Positions 7,142 through 16,875 of a DNA stretch of 37,004 nt are shown piece after piece. Both the position numbers and the translations under genes were made by a program. The stretch lies in contig NZ_ADGX01000084.1 in NCBI RefSeq assembly GCF_000177675.1, forward strand, positions 1 through 37,004, in the 5' to 3' direction. Source of the DNA: Parafrankia sp. EUN1f. GTDB taxonomy: Bacteria > Actinomycetota > Actinomycetes > Frankiales > Frankiaceae. Every line of letters starts with the position of its first letter. Within the stretch, counting starts at the first letter, position 1. Below the pieces are notes generated by a model, which saw only the letters and a list, made by a program, of their open reading frames with translations, searched no databases and was not told where the DNA came from.

Positions 7142-7634
7142 AAGAAGAGGCGCCGACGGGCTGGCGGCGGTCACGCCGCGAGGCGTTCCGCCGGAAATGG
7201 CCGCCTCCTACGCGGTCTTCTTCGGCGGAAATCGGTCCTGGAACGACCGGCGGTCGAATTGATTTCGCCCACCGATGGATAGTGCGGAACCCGGAAGCGA
7301 CCCCTGTCAGGTACCCGACCCGGGGTTCGACGGCAAACGGATTGACAAGCGGCCGGATCGCCTCGACGAGAATCCGGAACCGTGCCACACTGGCCTGACT
7401 GACCGGCTTTGACCCGGCACCCGGGCCATGTCATGCGCACACCACCGATGATTGTGGTGTGGACACGATCCCGCAGACACATGCCGGCACGATCGCCGTT
7501 CCACTCTCCGCCAGGCAGACTTTCTAATGCGCACTGGAAACGGGCGCTACCACTGGAAGCAGCGGCTCGACCGTGAAGCGTGCCGCATTGCCGACGACCG
7601 CGACAGCGGTCGGAACAAGAAGGAGTGGAACATC
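7142..7634. other. 493-bp intergenic region upstream of the exported I36-like gene
   Basis: No convincing gene is present. A TTGACA at 7342-7347 lacks a matching -10 at normal spacing. The one clear structure is the inverted repeat at 7438-7461. AAGGAG at 7620-7625 is the ribosome site for the following gene. Confidence 0.5.
7438..7461. promoter_or_regulatory. Inverted repeat CACACCAC-N8-GTGGTGTG
   Basis: Two perfect 8-nt arms are separated by 8 nt, 174 nt before the start of the exported I36-like protein. Arm size and centre-to-centre distance (16 bp) suit a dimeric regulator operator better than a terminator. No regulator is assigned. Confidence 0.4.
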
Positions 7635-8105
7635 ATGAACCGATCGAGGATCAGCCTTGGCGCACTCGTCCTGAGCGGGGCGGTCGCGGTGCTTGCCGGG
7701 GCCGGACCGGCTTCGGCCAGCACCGGAAGCACGAGTCCCGCGCACAAGGGCGGCACCACGCAGTCTGTCGTCGCGCCCCGGCCCAACGGCATTTGCCAGA
7801 CGTTTTCCGACGGCACCGGCGAGCTCTGCATGTGGTATTTCGTCAACAGCACCGGAAGCATGCTCGACCTCTGGGACCAGGATTCCAACCTCAACGACAA
7901 CGTCTTCCTCACCGACGACGTGGGCAAGGGCCAGACGGTCGGGAACAACTTCGAGTCGACCCGGAACACCGACAGCATCTACTCGGCCGTCCTCTGCGAC
8001 AACCCTGGTTTCACCGGGCCTACCACGACCATTGCCCCGAACAGCGGAACCGGTGACCTCGGCACCCTCAGGAACCGGGTCGAGTCGGAGTACTGGATCT
8101 CCTGA
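7635..8105 (+). CDS. Exported peptidase-inhibitor-like protein (I36 / beta-gamma crystallin fold)
   Basis: A 156-residue secreted protein. ATG 7635 has AAGGAG 9 nt upstream. A signal peptide is clear: basic MNRSR, hydrophobic core LGALVLSGAVAVLAGAG, and a cleavage site near PASAS about residue 29. The mature part has the pattern of Streptomyces metalloproteinase-inhibitor-like I36 proteins: CMWYFVNSTGSMLDLWDQDSNL, DNVF, then VGNNFESTRNTD, AVLCDNPGFTG and LRNRVESEYW at the end. Three or four cysteines probably form disulfides outside the cell. Family knowledge suggests inhibition of extracellular peptidases, but many I36-annotated proteins are untested. The two-component system lies upstream and a lipoprotein downstream in the same direction. 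Confidence 0.78.
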   Translation: MNRSRISLGALVLSGAVAVLAGAGPASASTGSTSPAHKGGTTQSVVAPRPNGICQTFSDGTGELCMWYFVNSTGSMLDLWDQDSNLNDNVFLTDDVGKGQTVGNNFESTRNTDSIYSAVLCDNPGFTGPTTTIAPNSGTGDLGTLRNRVESEYWIS

Positions 8106-8251
8106 GCCGTTGTCAGCTCCGCCGGTTGGTCCTCCGTTCGAATGCGGTGAGTGGAGTCGAAGGGTGCGCGGCCACGCCTTCCGCGGGCCCCGCGGCTCCA
8201 CGCCCGCCCAGGTCGGAGGACCACCCGCGCAGTGATCTTGGAGTAAACGAG

Positions 8252-9166
8252 ATGGAAATGTCGCCGTCTGACGGTCGTCGTGGCAGGAACCGATCTCGGT
8301 TTGCGGGAGCCCTGACCGCTCTGCTCGTCCTCACCGCCGCTGCCTGCACCGGGCAGGCGGCCGACACGCACGACCCGCAGCACCCTTCGTCATCTCCAGC
8401 GGCGGAGTCGAGCGCGAATCTGACTCTCCCGCTGGACTCCTACCTGCTGTCTTTCGATCAGCTTGCCCAGATCGGTCGGGCGCGCGCCCTGCTGATCGGC
8501 CAGTGCATGAGACGCTTCGGTCTCGACTATCAGCCGCCCTCAGCCAGCTCGGTGGGACTGCGGACGTTGAACGAACGTCGCTACGGCGTCACTGACCCGG
8601 AAGCAGTCGCAGTCGACGGCTACCGGCTGGGAGACCGCGACCCGAGAACCCATCCGGTCAGACCCACTGATACGCCAACCGGCGCCGATCGTCCGGAACA
8701 GGCTGTGCTGAGCGGCCGCGGTGCGACGACGGTGAGCGGAATCCCGGTTCCCGTCGGCGGATGCGCGGGCGAGGCTCAACGCGCCCTCGATGCCCGGACA
8801 CCCGCCGTGACCGATGCCTACCTACCGCAGCGCCTGTCCAGAGAAGGCTTCTGGCGCTCGCGGGACGACGCGCGAGTTCAGGCTGTGACCAGGCGATGGT
8901 CGGAGTGCATGAGGATCGCGGGATTCAACTACGCCGACCCGTTCGGTCCCCCCGCCGACCCCCGCTTCGCGGGTGCGCTCTCCCCTACCGAGATCACGGT
9001 GGCAAAGAGCGACGTCGCATGCAAGAAACAGGCGAACCTGGTCGGTGCCTGGTCCGGGGTGGAGTCAGAGATTCAGCGGGGGCTCATCTCTGAACACAGC
9101 GCCGATCTGGAGAAGATCCGGCAGGCGAACGAAGCACAGCTGCGGTTCGTGGTAACCCTCGGCTGA
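8252..9166 (+). CDS. Putative lipoprotein with duplicated Cys-Met-x3-G motif, unknown function
   Basis: A 304-residue exported protein. ATG 8252 has GGAG 8 nt upstream. The N-terminus is basic (GRRGRNRSR), followed by hydrophobic FAGALTALLVLTAAAC; C32 is a plausible lipidation site although the lipobox is loose. The mature protein has two similar segments, IGQCMRRFGLDY about 90 and WSECMRIAGFNYADPF about 230, each C-M-x3-G-[LF]-x-Y. A third conserved-looking piece, VACKKQANLVGAW, follows. This layout recurs in unnamed actinobacterial lipoproteins. The paired cysteines may form a disulfide outside the membrane. It lies 146 bp after the I36-like gene, close enough for shared regulation but not evident overlap. 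No enzymatic motif is seen. Confidence 0.65.
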   Translation: MEMSPSDGRRGRNRSRFAGALTALLVLTAAACTGQAADTHDPQHPSSSPAAESSANLTLPLDSYLLSFDQLAQIGRARALLIGQCMRRFGLDYQPPSASSVGLRTLNERRYGVTDPEAVAVDGYRLGDRDPRTHPVRPTDTPTGADRPEQAVLSGRGATTVSGIPVPVGGCAGEAQRALDARTPAVTDAYLPQRLSREGFWRSRDDARVQAVTRRWSECMRIAGFNYADPFGPPADPRFAGALSPTEITVAKSDVACKKQANLVGAWSGVESEIQRGLISEHSADLEKIRQANEAQLRFVVTLG

Positions 9167-9802
9167 GTCCGGACCAGTTCTGTACCGAGAGCCGGAGTGG
9201 CGCGGGTTCGGCACAGCCACGGGTACGGCGACAGCGGGGGTCGTACGACCTACCCGGCCCGCGACCTCACGCCCGGGTCCACACCCGTGGGCGGGGGGTC
9301 GTCCTCATGCACATGGGCGCGAACCCGCAGGACCGCTCGACCCTGGACGCGGACGCGCCAGCGGGACCATCCGGAAACCGCGCCGCCCGCGGCTACGGCT
9401 TGCCGACCACCTACGCCGTGTCGGCGACGCCGGCCGGCACCCGCGATCCGGCGAGAACGAACCGAAGGTGTCGGTTCGCGTCGTCCTGCCGGGACGGACG
9501 GCCTGCGGCTGACCGCGCCGGATACCTCCCACTGGTTAGCGCCCGGAAGACACCGCCCACCGGACGCCGCCCACCGGACGCCGCCCACCCGGCGGATGAC
9601 GTCTCAAGGGTGGGTTGCGGCGTCGCACTCGAGGGTCGGCGCGCCCGAGCCGCAAAGATCGCCCCGATGTCGGCGGATCTCCGTTGATCAGTAGTGTTCA
9701 TCCCGGGTTCCACCTTGAGCCACACCGGGTTCCCGCCCGGATCCCAGCGCACGGAAGGCCCGCGCTCCTGGTGCGCCACGCCGGTCCGCGGACGGGCACG
9801 CG
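9167..9802. other. 636-bp region without a convincing gene, upstream of groEL
   Basis: Several overlapping open frames exist on both strands here, but none shows consistent codon bias, a ribosome site or recognisable motifs. There is a short imperfect 14-bp direct repeat at about 9552-9591 (GCCCACCGGACGCC-like units). The groEL promoter is presumably near the CIRCE elements at the right end; I cannot point to a reliable -35/-10 pair. Confidence 0.5.
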
Positions 9803-9829
9803 CTTGCACTCTCCCATGGCGAGTGCTAA
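9803..9829. promoter_or_regulatory. CIRCE operator 1 (HrcA site)
   Basis: CTTGCACTC-N9-GAGTGCTAA matches the CIRCE consensus TTAGCACTC-N9-GAGTGCTAA with only the left arm altered. HrcA repressor binding here would keep groEL low until heat stress. Confidence 0.93.
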
Positions 9830-9836
9830 ACAGGAC

Positions 9837-9863
9837 CTGGCACTCTCCCCACGGGAGTGCCAA
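9837..9863. promoter_or_regulatory. CIRCE operator 2 (HrcA site)
   Basis: CTGGCACTC-N9-GAGTGCCAA is a second CIRCE-like element, starting 34 bp after the first. Its arms are more self-complementary than those of site 1 but further from consensus. The tandem arrangement suggests tight or graded HrcA repression of groEL. Confidence 0.88.
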
Positions 9864-9870
9864 AGGCTGA

Positions 9871-11613
<1,743 letters not shown>

Positions 11614-11638
11614 GTCCAGTTCCCGCGCTCTGACGAGC

Positions 11639-11676
11639 AAAGGGGGCGGTTCCGGCTTCGGCCGGGCCGCCCCTTT
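11639..11676 (+). terminator. Terminator hairpin after groEL
   Basis: The arms AAAGGGGGCGG and CCGCCCCTTT flank an inner CCGGC-TTCG-GCCGG stem. It lies 26 bp after the groEL stop and is followed by a T-containing CGCATTCCTTT. This is the most typical intrinsic terminator in the window. Confidence 0.85.
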
Positions 11677-11706
11677 CGCATTCCTTTGAACAGCCTGTCA
11701 TCAAGT

Positions 11707-11718
11707 TACCGAACGGTA
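11707..11718. promoter_or_regulatory. Palindrome TACCGAACGGTA with possible -10 TAAGAT, upstream of the Uma2 gene
   Basis: TACCG-AA-CGGTA is a perfect palindrome of the size and style bound by TetR-type repressors. TAAGAT at 11720-11725, directly after it, could be a -10 element, so a bound repressor would cover the promoter. No regulator gene adjoins. The -35 box is not clear. Confidence 0.35.
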
Positions 11719-11781
11719 GTAAGATCGGCGTCCGCGGGTCGCGACCGTAAGACTTCGACAGTGGACGGAGCAACAGGCACG

Positions 11782-12375
11782 ATGAAAAGCGTGGTACAAG
11801 CTCCCGCTCCGCTACGAGCCCATCGCCCAGGTCTCGTGCTGCCGTCGCCGCCGGTCACCGTCGCCGACCTCGACAAGATCGTCCACGATGCCGCGCGGGT
11901 CGAGATCCTGGACGGGCTCCTGGTTGCACGGCCGTGGCCGACGCCGCTGCGCGCACGGGTGACGGACCGGCTCAGGACCCTTCTCACCGACACGGCGACC
12001 TCCGGCGCGCAGGTGTTCACCAGCGTCCAGGTGGAGCTGTCCCCGCGGTGCCTGCTGGTGCCGGACATCGCCGTCGTCGCGGTCGGCGACCCGGCACGGC
12101 GGCGGATCACCGAGACACCGTTCGCGGTGGTCGAGATCGCCGACGCGAGCACCCGCCGCTACGACCGAACCCTGAAGCTCGACCTCTACCGCGAGTTCCG
12201 GATCCCGGTGTGCTGGCTGGTTGACCCCGACTCGGCGACCATCGAGGCCTTCGAGCTGGTCGGGGCCGACTACGTCCCGGCCGGTGTCGTGCGCGGTGAC
12301 GACAGGCTGGTCGCCACCCGGCCGTTCCCGGTCACGGTCACACCGGCAGCGCTCATCGATCCGCCGGAGGACTGA
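11782..12375 (+). CDS. Uma2-family (DUF820) restriction-endonuclease-like protein
   Basis: A 197-residue cytosolic protein of the Uma2 family, which has a PD-(D/E)xK nuclease fold but largely unknown roles. Family marks are VEILDGLLV (N-terminal strand pair with acidic residue), LVPDIAVVAV, FAVVEIADASTRRYDRTLKLDLYREFRIPVCWLVDP and the terminal beta-rich tail. The PD, E and K positions of the nuclease core appear conserved (PDIAVV, VVEIAD, TLKLDLY). ATG 11782 is taken as start, with GGACGGAG about 12 nt upstream; the frame is open to 11686. These proteins occur in many copies in some actinobacteria and cyanobacteria, often as stand-alone genes. It ends opposite the XPB operon, with a shared hairpin between. 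Confidence 0.82.
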   Translation: MKSVVQAPAPLRAHRPGLVLPSPPVTVADLDKIVHDAARVEILDGLLVARPWPTPLRARVTDRLRTLLTDTATSGAQVFTSVQVELSPRCLLVPDIAVVAVGDPARRRITETPFAVVEIADASTRRYDRTLKLDLYREFRIPVCWLVDPDSATIEAFELVGADYVPAGVVRGDDRLVATRPFPVTVTPAALIDPPED

Positions 12376-12423
12376 GCCACCGGAGACTGGGTCGCCGGAA
12401 GACCGGGCCGTCAAAAGACCGGG

Positions 12424-12463
12424 CCGCCGGGCAGCTGAGTCCACCGGACAGCTGACCCGGCGG
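12424..12463. terminator. Hairpin between the convergent Uma2 and XPB genes
   Basis: CCGCCGGGCAGCTG (12424-12437) pairs with CAGCTG-A-CCCGGCGG (12449-12463), giving 14 bp with a single bulged A and an 11-nt loop. It sits in the 111-bp gap between two converging genes and can act on either strand. Confidence 0.65.
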
Positions 12464-12486
12464 GCGGCGCGGAGACAGCCCGGCCC

Positions 12487-14124
12487 TCAGGCGATGTCGT
12501 CCGCGTCGACGATCGTGTAGGCATAGCCCTGCTCGGCCAGGAAGCGCTGGCGGTGCGCCGCGTACTCCTGGTCGAGGGTGTCCCGTGAGACCACGGTGTA
12601 GAAGTGCGCCGACCGGCCGTCCGACTTCGGGCGGAGCACCCGGCCGAGCCGCTGGGCCTCCTCCTGCCGGGAGCCGAAGGTGCCGCTGACCTGGATCGCC
12701 ACCCCGGCTTCGGGAAGGTCGATCGACACGTTGGCCACTTTGGAGACCACCAGAGTCGTGATCTCGCCGGTGCGGAAGGCCTCGAAGAGACGCTCGCGCT
12801 CCTTGTTGCGGGTGGAGCCCTGGATGACCGGCGCGTCGAGCAGGCGCCCGAGCTCGTCGAGCTGGTCCAGGTAGGCGCCGATGATCAGGACGCGATCGCC
12901 CGCGTGCCGTTCGGCGAGCCGGCGCACCACCGCGCTCTTGCTGTGCGCGGTGGAGCACATTCGGTACCGCTCCTCCGGCTCGGCGACCGCGTAGGTCATC
13001 CGCTCGTCGTCGGTGAGCGTGACCCGGACCTCCGTGCACTCCGCGGGCGCGATCCAGCCCTGGGCCTCGATCTCGCGCCACGGCGCGTCGTAGCGCTTCG
13101 GCCCGATCAGGGAGAACACGTCGCCCTCCCGGCCGTCCTCACGGATGAGGGTCGCGGTGAGCCCCAGCCTGCGGCGCGACTGGATGTCGGCCGTCATCCG
13201 GAACACCGGCGCGGGCAGCAGATGGACCTCGTCGTACACGATGAGACCCCAGTCGCGCGCCCCGAACAGTTCCAGGTGCAGGTACTCGCCCTTCCGGCGG
13301 GCCGTCATCACCTGGTAGGTGGCGATGGTGACCGGCCGGATCTCCTTGCGCTCACCGGAGTACTCGCCGATCTCGTCCTCGGTCAGGGACGTCCGCCGCA
13401 GCAACTCGTTACGCCACTGCCGGCCCGCGACGGTGTTGGTGACCAGGATCAGCGTGGTCGCGCCGACCTGGGCCATCGCGGCGGCGCCGACGACCGTCTT
13501 GCCGGCGCCGCTGGGCAGCACCACGACGCCCGAGCCGCCCTCCCAGAAGCCGGCGACCGCGCCCTTCTGGTATTCGCGCAGCTCCCAGCCGTCCTGGCGC
13601 AGCTCGATGGGGTGCTTCTCGCCGTCGACATACCCGGCGAGGTCCTCGGCGGGCCAGCCGACCTTCAGCAGGGCCTGCTTGAGCCGGCCGCGTTCGGACG
13701 GATGGACCACAACCGTGTCGTCGTCGATGCGCGCGCCGAGCATGGGCGCGACCCGCTTCGCCCTGGTGACCTCGGTCAGGACCGCGCGGTCCAACGCCCG
13801 CAGCACCAGGCCGTGCACCGGGTCCTTCTCCAGGCGGAGCCGGCCGTAGCGGTCCATCGTGTCGGCGATGTCGACAAGCACCGCGTTCGGGACGGCATAG
13901 CGCGAGTAGCGGACGAGGGCGTCCACCACCTGCTCCGCGTCATGGCCGGCCGCGCGGGCGTTCCACAGGGCGAGCGGCGTCACCCGGTAGGTGTGCACGT
14001 GCTCGGGGGAACGTTCCAGCTCGGCGAAAGGCGCGATCGACGCACGGGCCCGCCCGGCGAGCGGGTGATCAACCTCCAGGAGCAGGGTCTTGTCCGACTG
14101 GACGATCAGGGGCCCATCCGGCAA
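12487..14124 (-). CDS. XPB/Ssl2-type DNA helicase (superfamily 2)
   Basis: A 545-residue 3'-5' DNA helicase of the bacterial XPB family, linked to DNA repair. Motifs: Walker A LPSGAGKTVVG, YDEVHLLPA (DEVH box), GLTATLIREDGREGD containing the XPB RED motif, VIQGSTRNKERE, VVSKVANVSIDLPEA and motif VI QEEAQRLGRVLRPK. The N-terminus, LPDGPLIVQSDKTLLLEVDHP, matches the start region of actinobacterial XPB, so a TTG at 14124 is chosen. An uninterrupted frame continues upstream into the preceding gene for a total of 1462 codons, but the joining stretch (about 14125-14440) is repetitive, low-complexity and best explained by a frameshift in that gene. The partner gene upstream and this one form a conserved pair in actinobacteria. 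Confidence 0.9.
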   Translation of the reverse strand: MPDGPLIVQSDKTLLLEVDHPLAGRARASIAPFAELERSPEHVHTYRVTPLALWNARAAGHDAEQVVDALVRYSRYAVPNAVLVDIADTMDRYGRLRLEKDPVHGLVLRALDRAVLTEVTRAKRVAPMLGARIDDDTVVVHPSERGRLKQALLKVGWPAEDLAGYVDGEKHPIELRQDGWELREYQKGAVAGFWEGGSGVVVLPSGAGKTVVGAAAMAQVGATTLILVTNTVAGRQWRNELLRRTSLTEDEIGEYSGERKEIRPVTIATYQVMTARRKGEYLHLELFGARDWGLIVYDEVHLLPAPVFRMTADIQSRRRLGLTATLIREDGREGDVFSLIGPKRYDAPWREIEAQGWIAPAECTEVRVTLTDDERMTYAVAEPEERYRMCSTAHSKSAVVRRLAERHAGDRVLIIGAYLDQLDELGRLLDAPVIQGSTRNKERERLFEAFRTGEITTLVVSKVANVSIDLPEAGVAIQVSGTFGSRQEEAQRLGRVLRPKSDGRSAHFYTVVSRDTLDQEYAAHRQRFLAEQGYAYTIVDADDIA

Positions 14125-14230
14125 AGCCCGCCACCGCCTTCCGCTGTTGTCACATCCGCCGCACTCGACGGTACAACCAGCGGCAACCAACACCCACGCC
14201 CTGCCCGCCCGCGGCGCCAGTTCCGATCCG

Positions 14231-14260
14231 GTCCAGTCCAGTCCAGTCCAGTCCAGTCCG
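14231..14260. repeat. Pentanucleotide repeat (GTCCA)5 plus GTCCG
   Basis: Five exact GTCCA units and one GTCCG unit lie in the 160-bp gap between the helicase-associated gene and the XPB gene. A related GTCCGTCCGGTCCGG stretch follows. Unit length is not a multiple of three. Confidence 0.9.
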
Positions 14261-14284
14261 ATCCGGTCCGTCCGGTCCGGAGGC

Positions 14285-16875
14285 TCAGGCCGGCTCGTCG
14301 CCGTCGGCGGCGGCGGCATCGGCGACCGAAGGAACCACCCAATCGCCGGTCTCCGGCGCCGGTGGCCGCGGAGGTTCTTCGAACGAGCCGTCGAGGTCCG
14401 CGACCCGGGTGATCCGGTGCAGTGCGAAGCGGCGGGGGCGGCGCTGCGTTCGTCCCAGGCGGTCAGCCAGCCGCCGTCGAGCGACGACGGACGTACGATC
14501 CGGTCGCTGGGCGTTCCCTGCTGGTCGACGTACCCGAGCAGGACACGCCGGCCATCGCGCGCCGCACCCTGCAGCGTCACCAGGATGAGCGGAGCGGAGC
14601 GGACCGACGCGAGCTCCTCACCGGCCAGCTCCCGCGCCGCCTGGGCGGCCCGCGCGCTCTCGTCACCGCGCCGCACCAGCCGGACGACGTCGCGCAGCTG
14701 GTTGACCCGGTTCCCGGTCGGCCCGGCGGTGGCGACCCGGATGCGGGCCGGCGTCCGGTGGATTTCGGGGCGGGGCAGCACGATCCGCCCGTCCGGCCCC
14801 TCGGCGACCGGGGCGAAGCCAGCCGCGCGCAGCCCGTCCAGCAGCTCGGCCACCGGCAGGGCGGAGATGACGATCGTCGGTGCCACCCGGCGCATCGCCA
14901 GTGCCTGGGTGTGGCGCGACGCGACCACCTCGGTGAGCAGCGCCGTGTCGTCGCAGCGCAGGTAGGACGCCGCCGGCCCGGAACGCAGCCGCCCATGCCG
15001 GCGGGCCGTGTCGTCGATGAGGTAGGTCAGCGTCTGCGGGACGCCACCGCGGGCGAGCTGGCCGAGCAGGTCGTGCAGGTCCTCCGCGGAGCTTCCGGCA
15101 TCCAGCGCCCGGCGCAGCGAGCTCTCGGTGAAGCGGTAGACGGTCGCCGCGCCCGCCGACTCGATATCGGCCATCCGGGCCAGCTCGGCCGCCACCCGGG
15201 GGACCAGCGGACCGGGCGCGACGGCGGTCAGATCCGCCTGGATGAGCAGCTCCTCCACCGGCTCCGGCAGCAGCGGTGCCATCGCGTCCGCGAGCAGGTG
15301 GCTGAGGTCGTCCTGGGTGGCGTCGCGGGTCGCGACCAGCCGCCCGAGCGTGCTCGGCGCACCGCGGCCGGTGAACCCGAACAGCTCCGCCTCGACGAGT
15401 GTCCCGTCGACCACGCCGTCGAACAGTGCGCCGGTCCGGCGCGGCGAATGCCAGCCGAGCCGTGCGCGCACCGCCTCGGCGGTCGGCGCGATCCCGTCCG
15501 GTGCCGCGAGGATGGCGCGCAGCACCTCGGCGCGCAGCTCGGCGACACCGGGGCGCCGGGTGTCGAACGACATCGCCGCGTACTGGCGGCCGCGGTCGTC
15601 GCGCCCGCCCACCAGCCAGGACGCCGACGGCGAACGCAGCCAGCCGTCGGCCAGGATGGCCCAGCGCATCGCGACCGGCTCGGTGCACCACCGGTCGTAG
15701 GTGTTCGTCGGTACGAACTGGACGTCGGTTCCGGGCGTGGCGTCCACCAGGCCGGCGGCGGCCGCCGTCTCGATGACGACCGCCGCGTGCGGCTCCGGGA
15801 GATCCATCAGCCTCGCGCTGTTGCGCAGGTCGCGGACACTGAGACCACCCGAGCGCAGCGGGGTCACCGGTGTGCTTCCCCAGGCTGTCAGCAGGGTCGT
15901 CACGGCACGCACCAGGGCGTCGGCGGCCAGCGCCGCGGACGGGTCGACGGAGTCCGCGCTCACGGCCCGGCCACCCACCTCGGGCGGAGCCGGATGCAGC
16001 TCCCCCGCGGGCCGGTCCCCGCGCAGCAGCAGGCCGACCTCCCTGGGAAGCTCGACGGTGCCGGGCTCGATACCGACGATCAGCCCGCGGGCCAGCAGCT
16101 CCTCGACCGGGGTGCGGGCGGCGCCGACGTCGAGCACACGCTCGGCGTCGTTCGTGGCGCCGAGCGCAGGGCCGCCCGCCAGCCGCTCGGCGACGTGGCG
16201 GGCCCGCGGGGAGCACTGGTCGAGCAGCGCGGACACCCGAGCGGGATCAGCGAGGACCGCAGAGATCATTTCGATCAGGGCGTCTCGCCTGCTCTGTTCC
16301 ACGGACTGCCCCAGGTTCCGGCCGTTCGCACCGGCCGAGACCGCCTCGGGCAGGCCGACCGCGCTGGCGAGCCGCGCGAGCTGCGGCAGCCGGTAGGCGG
16401 CCAGGCACCTACGCGCCGGGTGGCCCAGCCCGAGCGGCCGCCCGCCGAGCAGGTCCACGGCCACCCCGACCAGCCGGATCGCCTCGTCCGGGCCCCACAC
16501 GACGGCGCGTTCCCGCAGGTTGTCGATCGTCGCCCGCAGGTCGAGGCCGCCGCAGAACTCGGTCAGAGCACGGTAGGACACCGGGCTGGGCAGCACCGTC
16601 AGCGCCTCGACGACCTCGAGCGTGAACGTGTCCATCCGTTCCAGCGCACGGCTCACGCTGCCACGGATCTCCAGCCGGGCAGCGAGAATGTCGAAGTCCG
16701 GCGGCGGGGGCGTGGCAAGATCCGGCCGAAGCCTGAACAGCCAGACCAGGGCCTCGTCCGGCAGTTCGCGTAGCCAGGCGGCCAGCGCTCCGGGCGGGCC
16801 CGAAACCCGGCCTGTCGACGGGGACACCCTGATGACGGTAACCGCAGCCGCTACTGGAGGGTCCCAGCTGGTCAA
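14285..16875 (-). CDS. Helicase-associated DNA-binding protein (XPB partner), frameshifted near its 3' end
   Basis: A large protein of about 863 residues once corrected, of the actinobacterial family that sits directly before XPB (as Rv0862c before Rv0861c in Mycobacterium). The N-terminal part (LAAWLRELPDEALVWLFRLRPDL, then LAARLEIRGSVSRALERMD) is typical. The C-terminal part has the 'XPB-like helicase C_3' region and a small beta domain ending in RRFALHRITRVADLDG. That ending is only readable if one C is added to the five-C run at 14434-14438 (G-run on the plus strand); it then stops at TGA 14285-14287. Without the extra base the frame misreads and runs on into XPB. The start is uncertain: TTG 16875 overlaps the upstream stop as TTGA, and GTG 16827 is an alternative. 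Probably DNA repair; exact role unknown. Confidence 0.75.

Noticed and set aside
9197-9694. Open frames between the lipoprotein gene and groEL
   Set aside because: Overlapping frames on both strands, no motifs, poor codon bias and no ribosome site.
14422-16773. Plus-strand 783-codon open frame opposite the XPB partner gene
   Set aside because: Antisense shadow; no motifs, and the opposite strand carries a conserved family.
12487-16875. A single 1462-residue helicase fusion protein
   Set aside because: The joining segment is low complexity and reads as a normal protein end in the +1 frame after one added C; XPB and its partner are separate genes in relatives. Two genes are annotated instead.
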